Notes under the pieces: model-generated
The model's input: only the letters and a program-made list of their open reading frames with translations
What the model was told of the DNA's origin: nothing
The model's database searches: none
Part shown: piece after piece, positions 1 through 12,138 of the stretch
Layout of the letters: each line of letters begins with the position of its first letter
Numbering within the stretch: the stretch's first letter is position 1
DNA from: Steinernema hermaphroditum
Lineage: Eukaryota > Nematoda > Chromadorea > Rhabditida > Steinernematidae
DNA length: 64,000 bases
Direction: 5' to 3'
NCBI GenBank assembly: GCA_030435675.1
Contig: CM059622.1
Coordinates: 16,430,001 to 16,494,000, forward strand
Program-made: the position numbers and the translations under genes

Positions 1-2500
1 CGTTCCAATCCGTCGTGGCTGGCCTGGAACGTTAGCCGAATCACATCTCGCCAAGAAGACCGTCTGACCACCCGCGCCTCACAAGGTCAAGATCCGCTCT
101 AACTTCGAAGTTTGCGCCGCCAGCCGAGGCGAAGATGGCTTTCGTTTCGTCGGCTGAGTTCCATCACGCAACTTCCGGACGCGACCTCTTCATCGCTTCG
201 AAGCCTGCGTACACTGATGAGATCGACTGGGTTATCTTTGACTCCGACATCATGTCCTGCGACGAAGAAGGAAGAGCACGAATACCGAGAACTACGGTCC
301 TTCGTTGTGCATGATGAGATATCTTGCATTCTGAATACCATTGATTCAAGAGTGAATGACGAAATGAAAAGCGACCATTTATCTAAGTAGCTACACAAAC
401 TAAAAGTTTTAACATTTTAGGCATATGATCTTCTCCCGGGGGGTTACACTAATCATCACCCTATATTCCGTCACGCATGTGGCAAGTGGTATCCTATAAG
501 CTGAAGTTTCCCAGACGAACAACAGTACAACAAAGGGCGACACGAATTCGCTGTAGATAGTGCACACTGAAAGCTACAGTATACATTCAAGAACGAACAA
601 AGAACGTGCGGGCATTACCTGGAGCCGTCTGAAAAAAATGTGATGGTTGACATGATCCTACAAAGTAAACACAAGGTCACAAAGAGAACGGCATCTCCAG
701 GACAATGCATTGTCAATTTTTTGCTTAGCAGAGATGATCCCATGAATATCGTTATCGTCCTTTCAATTGTCCGTAGTGATTGCACTTCCAACCCCCGTCC
801 TGTTAGTATAAAATGGTCGAAAATTCATACGAACTATCTGTTCTGCTACCCCCCATCCGAGGCCTATGTATGTTCGCTGATCAACTCGTCTACATATTAG
901 TCTGGTCATTCGTTGGATAATAATGTTTTGAAAAACATTTCAAACGACACGAAAAGGTCTTGATCACTCGAGCAAGAAATTCTATGACGCATATGACGCA
1001 CCTTTGATTCTTGTCTCATCTGGTTCCTGCTCGCACGATCTTTTCTCGTCCTTGAGTGTATACTGTAGTTTTGAGTGTGCACTGCCTACACCGCACTTGC
1101 GTCGCTTTTCGTTGCCTTGATTCAGATGGGAAACTGCAAGATATATGAGACCACAAAGGTCCTACTCGGAATATAAGATACATGTAGGCTAGTGGTTAGT
1201 GTAACCCCGCGAGGAGAAGATCGACAAATGCCCGTTTAGTTGTTCAAAATGAAGCCTGCCGGAAACTTCATGTTAAAGGAGGCCTTACTCAGCATATGCT
1301 TTCATGATTATTCCCACTCGGGTAGCGTAGGTCGCCGGGGTCTCATATAATGTGTATCGAATGCTTAAAACCATGTATGTCCAAGTTTTAGAGGCTATTC
1401 TCTTGTATGAGCTTCGCTAAATCATAAAAAAGCAATAGTATAGTCATATACTGTACCTTTGAGTATGCACTACCTACAGTGTATTTCTGTCGCTTTTTTA
1501 TGCCTTTATTTGTATCAGAAACTTCATGGTAAAGGAGAGGCTCTGGTCAACACTAGCGGTTAGCATAAGTAGCCGGGTTGAGTATAATGTGTGCTCAAAT
1601 TCCCTCGTATATCCCCAAGCTTTAGAGGCTATTCTCTTTTATGATCTTCGCCAGAGTGGTACCGTAGTCCCTGGTCTTTTTTTTCTTGTTGTGATACAAC
1701 AGACAAAATCATGGTCGACTTGTAGTCGGCGATGTCTGTATATGTAGTATGTGTTGAAACAATTATCGAAACTGTCGTATGACCATTACGTTTCAAACAA
1801 CAGTAAACATAAGGTCACAAATGGAACGGCACCTCAGGAATAGGCCATTGTTGTCGCGACTGTCTCATTGTTGATCATTAGAGCACAAAGGGAACGGAAT
1901 ACATGTCGTTATCTCGGATGTACTTCCAGACTATAAATTCCTCGGAAGTGGGTACCTTCGTTCAATTTGTCTGTCGCTCGTAGGCGACTATGTTCATTGG
2001 CTATAGATCTTTGAAACTACCGTAGTCAGAATAGCTGCATGTTTGACTTTTTAAAACATTACTATGACCCAAAATGCCAGTTGTTATTCACTTGATGGCC
2101 AGATTTTCGGTACCGCCTTGTTACACTCGAAATGTAGGTACAGCCGAACGCATGTCAACCCCCACGTCTAGCCGAACTTTTTGGATTTCGATTTTCTCGC
2201 TATTCTGTAGAGTTTACTGCATACTTTGCCTATTGTACCTCTTCTCAGTATTTCCAAACTATAAAAGGTGACTGATTCAGATAGTGCATGTTGACATCGA
2301 GGCGTTGAATACTTAAAAGCAAAGAACCTATGAGATTAGGTAGTACTCTAGAACGAAGAGCAGATGGACCAGTTATAGTCTCTCAAGAGTGTGAACTAAA
2401 CTGAGCTAAGTTGAACATTTTGTGTAACCTCCTAGATGAGATGTTTCTTTGTTGTTGTTTGTTTCTTGTATGAGATGAATGCAACTTTGTGTTCATTCGC
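1..2500. other. Gene-poor repeat-rich left end
   Basis: I see no coding region that I can support here; the open frames are short and have no recognisable motifs. The stretch holds degenerate repeats. The segment at about 1068-1420 is partly repeated at about 1455-1660, with matching blocks at 1071/1458, 1263/1519 and 1385/1618. The first copy carries about 130 extra bases (about 1130-1262). A block at about 665-715 is repeated at about 1803-1855. A short segment at 424-452 recurs inverted at about 1198-1226. The extra bases in copy one include a TAGGCTAGTGG-type A-box-like string near 1187, so a small tRNA-headed insertion is possible but not shown. Confidence 0.4.
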
Positions 2501-2505
2501 CTACT

Positions 2506-2689
2506 GCTTGCCTATTTTAAATTTTGAACCACTTCGTCTACGGTAGTGAGCAGAGTTGTTCAGGCACCCGAAACTGTGGGGTCGGAACCGAATCCGACCA
2601 CTCTGGTAGTGAGCCTCCAGGACTGCTGCTTTTCTTGATGGGTTGTTTTCGGAACGTTACCCAGCCAACTGTTGATCTGATCTTGACAA
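2506..2689 (+). pseudogene. Relic duplicate of Srx receptor exon 1
   Basis: This stretch resembles the start of the intact Srx gene at 3487. Both share the run-up TGYCTATTTTAA, then a string encoding F-V-Y-G-S-E (around 2530 here, 3502 in the gene) and the later GATCTGATCTT block (2674-2684 here, 3547-3557 in the gene). The first ATG is degraded here, the middle is scrambled, and similarity stops exactly where a TIR element begins at 2690. I infer a tandem partial duplication of the receptor's 5' end, later hit by a transposon. It has no coding capacity. Confidence 0.5.
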
Positions 2690-3082
2690 CTAGGGTTGGC
2701 ATTCAACTCGACTCGACTCGATGACTCGGTTCCAATCCCAACCCTAGTCTTGAATCCTCAGTCATCAGTCGAAAGCGAGAGGCTCCTCTCCACGGCATCA
2801 CTGACACTTGCCAATCATTGACGGTCGACGACACCCGAAAATCTCCAAAAGCTGCTGTTTCTAAACTTAAACGGCTTTCTGGGAAGCTCTGCCGAAGAAA
2901 CTTTTAGTGTATTTCTGTTATTCCACGTCACAGATGGCTTTAAATTTTGAGTTTTAGTTTTGAGCTTCTCAAAACAGTTTTGAGTTTTGACTTTCGAGTT
3001 TTGAGTTTTGCGCAGCCCTGCTTGGTACTCGACTCGATGACTCAATTTTAACTCGACATTTTTAACTCCAATCCCAACCCTA
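2690..3082. mobile_element. MITE-like TIR element, 7-bp flanking repeat
   Basis: The element starts CTAGGGTTGG and ends with the inverted CCAACCCTA, and is flanked by the direct repeat TTGACAA at 2683-2689 and 3083-3089, as expected of a target-site duplication. Inside are CTCGACTCGATGACTC near both ends (about 2708 and 3029), a T-rich TTTGAGTTTT tract (2945-3010) and a second short TIR pair (2690-2747) that may be a solo nested unit. It has no transposase frame, so it would be non-autonomous. Confidence 0.5.
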
Positions 3083-3486
3083 TTGACAATAAGAACATCA
3101 AATGGTTGCTATCTCCGTGTTATCTCCGAAGTACACACAGTGCATACAGAGAGATATTTTGGTAAAGTTTGGTCAAACTAAAGTACATTTTAGAATTCGC
3201 ATACTACAAACCCGACTTATTTTCTTGAAATTTGTGACAAATGATAGGTTTCACGTACGAAAAGTATTCATTTTGAAAGTGCTCAAATAATACATTTCCT
3301 GTTAAACGTCAAACATTGTTTGCCTCTGAAACACCATAAATAATGCCTGGTTATTCTGTTATTTAAACTTCTATATAAGATGGATGCCCATGGTACATCC
3401 TGTCTTGCTTTCGCGCACATAATGTTTGTTCGATGATGGTTTTTGAGCTATACGTGTTCATCATAACTATAGCTGTCTATTTTAAG

Positions 3487-4744
3487 ATGAACGGCTCAAC
3501 TTTCGTCTACGGTAGCGAGCTTCAAGGACGTGGCTATGCCACTGAAAGAGATCTGATCTTTGGGTACATAACCACCTTGGTAATCACTTAATCTAACTTG
3601 AATGATCTAAAGCAAATTTGTAGATAAGCATCGTTGCCTTATTCGGAGCTATCATCAACCTCTACCTCATCAAGAACCTCAAGAATTTCCACAACTCTTT
3701 CGGGTTCTTCTGGGCCGTAAGAACGGTCGGAGAGCTAGGAAGCAATCTCACTTCTGGGATGTACACTGGACCCGTCACTATCTTGTAAGCGTGGATTTGG
3801 TATAGTATCATTTATATGGGTGATAGGCAACCTACGAACATCCCTCCGGCGCTGGCAATCTTCGCCTACCAGTTCTCCGTCACATTCGGCTACGTGCAGT
3901 GCGTGATGAACTTGGTGATCGCGACGAATCGCTTCATCGCCGTGTGCTACCCCCTCCGCTACAAGAGCATCTTTAACAAGACCGTCTGCGTCAGTGTGGC
4001 CTTGAATGTCGCCATGCAGGGCGTCTTATGTATATCTCTATACTTCAGTGAGTGCCTCTGCCTCTGGGACCCTTTCAGTACTTTCTTTTTCTAGTCTTTC
4101 CCTGCAATCATATCGCATACGGCCCGCGTTTCTATTCCAATGTCTTCATCAAATGCGAACCCGATCTGGACCGTGACTACTCGATAGTTTCGCGATACTT
4201 CTACAAGGTGTGCTTCACGACCGCCTGCTTCGGCACCGGACTCATCAACTCGTTCACGTTCTTCAAAATCGTTTATGTTAGACTGGTAGGTTGACCCCTT
4301 CCTTGTATGTTGATCTCAATTCTCATTCAGGCTTCAGTGTCCACATACAACACTAAAGAGTTTAAGCGAGATGTTCGGCTCTTTATCTTGGTAAATGATA
4401 ATTACAGTATCCTCAATTATTGCGCAATATTTCAAGGGAGTAGTACAAGACATCCTCATGACCGTCGTCGCTTTTTCGATAATCCTTTTCCATAACGACA
4501 AGGAGATCAGTGTCGTCGGCATTCTGCTCAGCTACGATGGACTCAACTTCATCTATGCGTTCAATGCGTAGGGCATTTCTTGTATATTCTAAACAACGAT
4601 TTTTCTTTAAGGGCTTCTATGATATTCTGCAATCCAGAATGTCGCAACTACTTGTTTTCCCGCAAGAAGTCGAACAGAATGACTGTCTGTCCTACCAACA
4701 TGAACACAACGTCTCACGTGGCTCCATCTCATTCAGAAAAATAG
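3487..4744 (+). CDS. Srx-type chemoreceptor (7TM GPCR)
   Basis: This encodes a nematode Srx-family seven-transmembrane receptor, predicted to sit in sensory-neuron membrane and detect small molecules. I place seven exons: 3487-3579, 3624-3784, 3827-4047, 4095-4285, 4331-4390, 4437-4567 and 4612-4744. They join in frame into 329 residues. Family marks are visible: an early hydrophobic helix with the LFGAIINLYLIKNL string, a TNRFIAVCYPLRY motif after TM3 (the DRY-like NRF...PLRY of Srx), a cysteine-rich extracellular loop (residues about 170-190), and the C-terminal MIFCNPECRNYLF typical of the end of TM7. All introns are 39-46 bp and no lesion is seen. The upstream relic at 2506-2689 shows that this locus has duplicated before. 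The ligand is unknown. Confidence 0.85.
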
Positions 4745-6690
4745 CTTTGAAAGGCTGCATTTTCGAGGTTGTTCGTCAGAATGTACACCTCTATACCTAT
4801 TATCTGTTTATTTTATTGTGTGAGTACTTTTCGCGTTGGGCATATGTATTAACTTACTTCTTGAATGTTGCTATTTTCTGTATCTCTATGTACCGCTGGT
4901 TGGTTCAGCTGGTTTCCGCCTGCTTACCTGATCCATATATCCATAAATGATCTATAAATACTGTTACACGAAGAAAGGGTCATTTATTTTCAAAGAACGA
5001 TCCAAATGAGAACTTTTAAAAAAGAAGGCTGAAGAAAAAGCTCCTTCTGAACGGTCCTGAACGGAAAGAGCCTGAGAAGCCGTAGGAAGCCGGGAAAGTG
5101 CCTGAGGAAAAACCAGTTGAGAAGATTCCTCGCAATATCGCTGGCAATATCACAGAAAGAAGAATAAGAGGGAAGCAAATCTTTCAATCTTTGAAAGTGT
5201 AACAGTATTTATGGATCACCTGTATGTTCCTAAATTCTTGGACTTTACACGACTTTATTTCGTGAATCAAAGGCATTTCGCCTTGCACGACACCGAAAAT
5301 AGACAAACAGAGAATGTCTGGAAGACGGCTTCATCCCGATGTGGCGTGTCGAAAGTTCATGTCGAACCGGTGGGTGGCGGAGAGCTTCATGGGGCTTCTG
5401 GGAATCGGCAAATCTTCGAATTCAGGGGCGGAACATCGTTTGCGGCACAGCTCACGCTTCTGTGCTCGAATCTGATGGTCCGTGGTCCGGGAGTTGCGTC
5501 TTCGATGGTGGTGGCGTCTTCAGAGCGTCGGCGACCTTCGGGATAACTTCTCACGTGACCGGATTCTTGACGTCGGACATCTTGTTGTCAGCGGTGGTGG
5601 GACTACGGATTCCGGGTGTCCCAATTCCCTTTGAAAGCCGGAAAACTCACACATACCACAGGGTTTGCTGTCTGACCAACCGGACCCTCAGAGAGGGACC
5701 GACCGCTCGACACCACGACACGAGTGTTCTTGGAGGAAATGTTGTTGGAAATTCTTGGAGGAGTCCAAAAACAAGGACAAAGATCTTTCGGTTCCACTGG
5801 TGGTTCCCTTCGTGAAAATGAGGAACAACGTAGAAAAATGACATCTTCATTTTCTTCTTCGGGACTGGCAAAGGATTGTCGATTGGACTGAGGTGGAGTG
5901 GAGTGGATAGAGCTTGGGCTGGAAAGTTCATGAACTTGCCTGCCTAAAATCAAACAATGTACACGATAAGTATGAACTGGTCGTGGTCGTGGAGGCATAT
6001 TGTACCGATCAGTAATTTCCGCATCAAGATGAACTGAACCGCTTGGAATCCATCGGTCACGGAATACGGAGCGTTAGTAGTTGATCAAGCATGTCGCGTC
6101 GGAACCTATCAGTAATTCCCACGTCAACGTGTTTCTTGAGTGTGCAGCTCCCATTCCATCGTTCTACATCACTCAAAGATCATTCTTACGTGTTTTCCGT
6201 GTAAAATGAGCAAAAATCGGCGTAAAATTGTGGTGATGCCTTGGTCCCGGAACGACAAGCCTGATCAAACGCTAACACTTCATATTTCGTGGATCTGTTT
6301 TATGGTATAAATAGTCTAATTTAGAGCTGATTATATCTGAGTTCGACTTCCCGGCCTGATCTATCCACCCCATCAACCATAACCGTTTCGAGAAAAGAGG
6401 ATCTGAGGGTGATGGGAAACGTCATCTTTGAACTAGCTACTCTCATATCGAATGATTTTTCTCACAAACTACATTTCAATACATTAGATAACGAACATTG
6501 AAAAACAACGTACTTCATCTTCAAAAGGGCAACTGATAAGCAGAGAATACCTCTCCGTACTTGATCGAATTATGTACTTTTCGTTCTTAACAGTCTTCGA
6601 CATCATCTCCCATCTACGTCAATGAATCCACTCTTCCTTGTTTGGATCGCTTTAAAAGAGTCGTAGCACCATATCGTCACCACTTCAATC
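4745..6690. other. Intergenic, includes repeat copy
   Basis: No gene is supported. Two opposed open frames exist at 5339-5815 (+) and 5603-5998 (-), up to 158 codons, but neither shows a family motif, signal peptide or credible splice partner; I treat them as chance. About 6035-6400 is an inverted copy of a repeat also present at 41460-41830. A TTTAAAAG TATA-like box near 6651 lies about 40 bp upstream of the aspartic protease start at 6691. Confidence 0.4.
6035..6400 (-). repeat. Dispersed repeat, copy 1 (pairs with 41460)
   Basis: On the minus strand this matches 41460-41830 over about 360 bp with many small differences. Shared strings include TTTGATCAG, CGGGACCAA, TTTTGCTCATTTTAC and a closing GATCAACTACTAA near 6082. 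It is non-coding. The other copy lies in an intron, so the element is a dispersed transposon-like repeat rather than a local duplication. Confidence 0.5.
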
Positions 6691-7945
6691 ATGAAGCTCC
6701 TCGTCTTCTTGGCCCTTCTGGGCATTGCCTCTGCTGCCGTCCATCAGATGCAGCTCCGCCGAGTCCAGCATCACAGTCCTGCCAAGTTTTCCCTGCTGGA
6801 AAGGAGGACCCAACACGTCAATGACTTCAACGACAGCCTTTATGTCGCCAACATCACCATCGGAACGCCTGGTCAGAACTTCTCCGTAGTTCTCGATACT
6901 GGAAGCTCCTTTCTCTGGGTGCCCGACGCTCAATGTGGCACACAGGAATGTGAAACGTTCTGTGGAGTTGCTGGAGATGGTACGTCATAATCGTTTCGAG
7001 CCTGTGAATAACATGACCTTGATAGATGTCTGCGCTCAAATCTGCGAAGCTCCCTGCTGCAGTGGCCAGGGTAGCTACACTGATCCTAAGTCCCCATGTG
7101 CCAAGAAGCATCGTTTCGTGTCTGGAAGCTCCTCCACCTACAAGTACGATGGACAGCTTTGGGATATAATGTATGGAACTGGATCGGCCAAGGGATACCT
7201 CGCTAAGGATACCGTATCCTTCGGTGACTCTGGACTGGTTGTGCCGAAGTCTGTGTTTGGACAAGCCTCTGCAATAGACAAGTATTTCAAGAATTCGCCT
7301 ATCGACGGAATCCTTGGTCTTTCCATGGAATCCCAATCCGTCAAAAACAATATTCCACCAGTGGTCCATGCCATCAAGCAAGGCCTTCTCGATGAGCCCG
7401 TCTTTACCGTATACCTGGAAAGGAAGGGCGACGCTGAGAATGTAGAAGGAGGAGTGTTCACCTGGGGAGGCATCGACACCCAGAACTGCGAATCCAAGAT
7501 CGACTATTTCCCCCTAACCTCAAAGAGCACCTGGAATTTCCATGTCGAAGGTGTCAGTCTCGGAAACTACTCGAGCACCAAGGGCTATGACGGCTTGTCG
7601 GACACCGGCTCCGGAGCCATTTTTGCACCCAAAGACGCCGTCGACGGAATCGCCAAGGCTCTTAAGGCTGCTCCTGTTGGAAATAACCACGTGCTCCCTT
7701 GTGATACAGACGTCGATCTTGATTTCACCATCGGAGGCAAGAAGTTCGCCGTTAAGGCGGACAATTACATCACCCAGAAGGGCGCCCAATACGTGAATGG
7801 CGTGAAATACTGCTACTTGGCAATAATCGGAAAAGGAAACACTAATCACTGGACCCTTGGAACGCCATTCATCCGACAGTTCTGCCAGATCTACGATGTC
7901 GGCCAGAAGCGTATTGGATTCGCCAAACCAATTGTCCGGCCGTAA
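6691..7945 (+). CDS. Secreted aspartic protease (pepsin family A1)
   Basis: This is a pepsin-like endopeptidase, probably secreted into the gut lumen. Two exons (6691-6979 and 7026-7945) join in phase 1 to give 402 residues. Residues 1-15 (MKLLVFLALLGIASA) are a signal peptide, followed by a short propeptide. The first catalytic motif is VLDTGSSFLWVPD (residues about 68-80); the second is SDTGSGAIF near residue 290, so both active-site aspartates are present. The flap region reads MYGTGSAKGYLAKD. Paired cysteines C-C in the second exon's start fit the nematode-specific cysteine-rich loop. A TTTAAAAG box lies about 40 bp upstream, and the leader just before ATG (CACCACTTCAATC) is identical to that of the paralogue ending at 9576. 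The gene is intact. Confidence 0.93.
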
Positions 7946-9575
7946 TCCGTTTTCGTTTTATATTTTAACATAAAGTGCATAAAGAAAGATGTCATTTCAC
8001 ACTACTTGGGGTGCACTCGGTTCGAAACCGGAATCAGTCAGAAGGCCGGAGGTTCTCACGTGCTCGATCCATCCACTCTCTCAGATTTGCAAGCATTAGA
8101 TCTACCAAAGCTGCTACTTCAGGATCTTGTCCATACTCGCTTAGTCGTAGAGGCTGTATTAAAGTAATGAATAAGACATTATTCCAATGGGACTCCATAA
8201 GTTGATGTTCTCGGACAGCAGTTGCATTGATATTTCATTGAATAGCTTATAGGGCAGAACGTGACTTAGTATGATCGCTCTTCTTCATGCATCATTGAAA
8301 TGAATTTAGTGCACTTCTTATCAGTTGAAAAACAGTGCGCTTTCAAAACGGTCTTTCAAAGAACGAGCACTTTTCGAGTGGGCTACCATTGTCAGTTATC
8401 TATGACCTTTCAATCAACTCTGACCGATCAGATTAAATATAAGGGGGCGATATTTTTCTTAAGACGATGCTTTATACGAATGAATGTGTAGGGCTGTGCG
8501 AGTTTTGAGTTTGGTAGTTTCGATGCTTTTTATGAGTATTGGGTGTCGAGTTTTGGACGAAACTCACCAGGGGCAGAAAGTTTGCCGGGGAGCTGGAGAA
8601 CCACGTGGTCTCTCAGGACTGCGGCACCCGGGATGTTCATAGCAGATCTGGAGAGGATGAGAAACTTTGATTCCATCACTTGCTCAGAGAGCGCATGACT
8701 TCTGATTTACTACTATCGTTAGTGGTCGCTTTCTCGATCTTTTCAGTTGAAAACGGCCAAACATCAGATAACAGTAGTTAACAGTTGTCATTTCTTATTT
8801 TTGTTCATCCTTAAGAGGCCTTTTATACTTTGTAGGCAGACATGTGTCGTTTTGCAACGCGCTTAGCAACGTGGACTGGATGAAAGGGGGTTTTCATGGG
8901 TTGGATGAACCATGAATGGGGAGTAATAAGGCACGAATCGGTGAAGAGGTGAGGCACTGGCCAAGAAAAAGATAGGCCATGAACCAGAAATAGGGCTTAG
9001 AGTGAATGTGTGAATCGTGAAGGATGGATGGAATGGAGTGGTGGAGTGTAGACCAGATGGCCGGTTTTAAACATTATGGTTAGATCAGAGCGGCTTCCGT
9101 GGGAGATGCGGGCAAAGAGCTACATCCGAGGAGGCCGTATGGCCCGAAACGCGAAGCACTAAGCAACTGATTTCTGAATGCTCAAAAAAAGAAAAGAAAC
9201 AGAGCCTAAAAAATATTGTTTATCATTCAAATTTGATAAGCAAAAACTCTTTTTATTTCTGCGTTTCGGATGATAACAGCTGATCCCTCGCAGACAGCCG
9301 ATCACCTAAGTGCACTAATTTACGGGTCGATCTATTTTGCTTCGTTCTCTTAAAGAAAACACAGTCAATAGCCGTAAAAATTACAGAGTGCGCACTATTT
9401 ATTTTTATCGACAAGGACGGTCTGATGCTGATCTTTCCAGCCACCGACGCAAATGTGTATTCCGGAGCTGAGGTCCGATATGCCATCCCACCCCACCGTC
9501 ATGCACCCAGATAACACTAACGACTTGTTCATTCTTCTTTATCATTAACTTAGAACAGGGAAGAACGTGAAACGT
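7946..9575. other. Intergenic between convergent proteases
   Basis: No gene is supported. An AGGGCTGTGCGAGTTTTGAG string at about 8490-8509 resembles the inner end of the TIR element at 2690-3082 (about 3005-3020, inverted) and may mark another MITE. Positions 8012-8085 carry a GGTTCGAAACC B-box-like string and CACGTGCT...ATCCATCCAC, resembling parts of the 41.4-41.9 kb repeat. About 8880-9060 is purine-rich with loose GGATGRA repeats. Confidence 0.35.
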
Positions 9576-11018
9576 TTAAGCCTTGGGGGCGACGATTCCA
9601 ATGCGGGTCCGCTGAACATCGTAGATCTGGCAGAACTGGCGGATGAATGGCGATCCCAAGGTCCAGTGGTCGGCTCCGTCTCTGCCCAAAATTCCCAAGA
9701 AGCAGTACTTGACGCCCTGGACAATCCTGGCACCGACCGAGGCGACGTAGTTCTCCGACTTCACGGCGAATTTCTTGCCTCCGATGGTGAACACGAGGTC
9801 GGGGTTCCCCTCACAGGGCAGGACATAGTTCGTACCAACACGAACAGCCTTGAGGGCCTTGGCGATGCCGTCGACAGCGTCTTTGGGTCCGAAGATAGCT
9901 CCAGAGCCGGTGTCGGAAAGGGCCGGGATGGACTTCTTGTTCGAGTAGCTGCCGAGGCTGACACCGTCGAGCTGGAACTGCCAGGCTCCTCGGCCAACGA
10001 GGGGAGCGTAGTGGATGTCGGAGCCGCAGTTCTGGGAGTCGATGCCTCCCCAGGTGATCACTCCTCCTTCGACATTGTCAACATCGCCCTTACGCTCAAG
10101 GTATACGGTGAAGATGGGCTCGTCGAAGAGGCGCTGGCGGATCGCTTGGATCAGCGGGGAAACGGTGCCTTCAATCGAGGAGGTCAACCCGAGGCCAAGG
10201 ATTCCATCGAAGGGTGTTTTGGATTGACTGCTGTCAGTGCTGGAGGCCTGTCCGAAGACCATGTTGCGCACGGCGAGCTGCTTCGCTCCAGGGCCGCCGA
10301 AGGCTACCGTATCCTGGCCGAGAACTCCTTTGGCTTCGCCAGTCGCGTAAGTGATGTCCCAGCTTTGGCCGTTCTTCTTGTAGCTTGACGACTTGCTGCT
10401 GTCGAAACGGTGTTTCTTGGCACAGGAAGACTTTGGATCTGTGTACGTGCTGCTTCCATCGCAGCATTGGGCAGCGCAGTACTGTTCGCACTGACCTAAA
10501 TGGATCAAATCATTAGTGTGTTCCTCTTAGGTCCCCTCATCTAAGGTCCTTATACATTAGCCACTTTTGAACTGCCCTCTTATGTAAACGTCATGCTAAG
10601 GGTCAGACCGCGAGTTGAGGTCTCAAGTGTGTGTAGATCACAGGGTTGGTATAAGCTTAAATCTACAGAAGTCGGTCTTAAGGTTTAAGATTGGGCAGCC
10701 TGCTGTCAGTGACTCACCTCCCCACAGAGTTCCATCGGTGCAGTAAGAAGGACACTGAACTTGAGCACCACAGCTCGAGTCAGTAACCCAGAAGAAGGCG
10801 CTTCCAGTGTCGAGGAGAACTGTGAAGTTCTGGGCAGGGGTTCCGACGGTGATGTTGCCGACGTAGTACATGTCCTTGAAGGCGTTCACCTGCTGGCCGA
10901 TCTTGGCGAGTATGGCACTCTTAGGCTCATTTCGAGGAACTTGAACTCCGCGAAGCTGCATCTGATGGACGGCAGCAGAAGCGATGCCCAGAAGGGCCAG
11001 GAAGACGAGGAGCTTCAT
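9576..11018 (-). CDS. Secreted aspartic protease paralogue
   Basis: This is a second pepsin-family endopeptidase, convergent with the one at 6691. Two exons on the minus strand, 11018-10718 and 10495-9576, join in phase 1 (407 codons with stop). The signal peptide is identical to its neighbour's (MKLLVFLALLGIASA). Catalytic motifs are LLDTGSAFFWVTD in exon 1 and SDTGSGAIFGPKD in exon 2. The intron is at the same position and phase as in the paralogue but is 222 bp instead of 46. The C-terminus, LGSPFIRQFCQIYDV, matches its neighbour. The TTTTAAGG TATA-like box and the CACCACTTCAATC leader are also conserved, so the duplication carried the promoter. The long plus-strand frame at 9567-10388 is only its antisense shadow. 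Confidence 0.93.
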
Positions 11019-12138
11019 GATTGAAGTGGTGATGATAGGCGATCTGCGATGAGCTTTTAAGGAAATCCCAACCAGGAAGGGCCACCCCTCTGACGCATTT
11101 ACTTACGCCAGCGGAGATCACTGAGACCATGAAGTGCACAAGTAGGATCAAAATATTCAGACGTCTAGTGTTTATCAGTTGACCTTTTTATCATCTTGTT
11201 GACTGCTGCGTACGTGAGTGCGAAAAATAGTGATCTACGACTGGCATTTTTCTTGTGAAGTATTGCTCAGGATTGGACCGGTCTTGCATCGGTTCATTAT
11301 GGAAGTTGAATATGCCCTTCATGAATATGCCTGACGCAGTGGTAGCTGAGATGAAGTGCCAAACGATCTCACTGCCCGTTAGTCAGTGGCTCGGAGAGCG
11401 CTCATCATTGAAGGTCATACACGCATGGTTATCCACAGGATGACTTGATTGTGGTCTTCTTATTTAGAGCTGGTCTAATGGATGGTTTGATAGCTTCTGC
11501 AACTGTCCAGAGACCCTTCAGTATTCGGGCCCATCTTTTCGTCTCATGTCCACTTCGTGCCCCACATAAAACTGATGGCATGGTCCTAACTTAGAACAGC
11601 AAATAACTGTAAACGTTTGAGCTTTGGAACGACAATTCCGACATCATAAATGGTGATCCAAAGGTCCAGTCTCGCTCTGCCAAATGACAATCCCAAGGTG
11701 TAGTGTTTTGTGTCCAAAGGCTCCGGCTCGGCCGACAATTCCCAAATAGCAGTCCTTGATCCTGGAACCGCTTGACACCGGTCAGCTTTTTCAGCCTATA
11801 CTATCGGTCATTCATTTCCCTATCTTCGTGCGGCCAAGATCGGCACTAAAAAGGGCACACAATCGCCCTTGTGTTTTTCGAGTGATAAGAAGTACACGTT
11901 GATCATTCGACCATTAAGACAGATCGTTGTTTTCTTTTGGTTATTTTGGCACTGTATGTACTTGTCTCAAATTGTCTTCATAGAGTAGGATCTGGCATAC
12001 ATCAAATTTATCATATTAACATTTGGTAGATCAAAAATGCAGCGCGAGAATGTCGTTGGTTTCGTGGAGATAGAAAAGCTTGTCGAGATGTCAATTTCAT
12101 CTTGAAGGTTCGTCAGGTCGTAAAGTGAACAGGTGCCG
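11019..12138. other. Intergenic with protease relic
   Basis: Apart from the aspartic protease relic at about 11590-11795 there is nothing coding that I can support. The 70-odd bases just upstream of the protease start hold its TATA-like box and leader. Confidence 0.4.
11590..11795 (-). pseudogene. Aspartic protease 3' relic
   Basis: On the minus strand this aligns with the final ~200 bp of the protease at 9576. Shared blocks are AACTTAGAACAG at the stop end, CGTTTRAGC, the CCAAGGTCCAGT-like block and the tract encoding the conserved LGSPFIRQF region, but with multiple small deletions and stops. It is the truncated tail of a third copy of this protease family, so the family has duplicated and decayed at this locus. 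Confidence 0.6.

Noticed and set aside
5211..5998. Overlapping open frames on both strands, up to 158 codons
   Set aside because: No motifs, no signal peptide, no splice-consistent neighbours, and both strands are equally open.
9567..10388. 273-codon plus-strand open frame
   Set aside because: It lies antisense to exon 2 of the aspartic protease and has no family motif; codon bias of the real gene keeps the antisense frame open.
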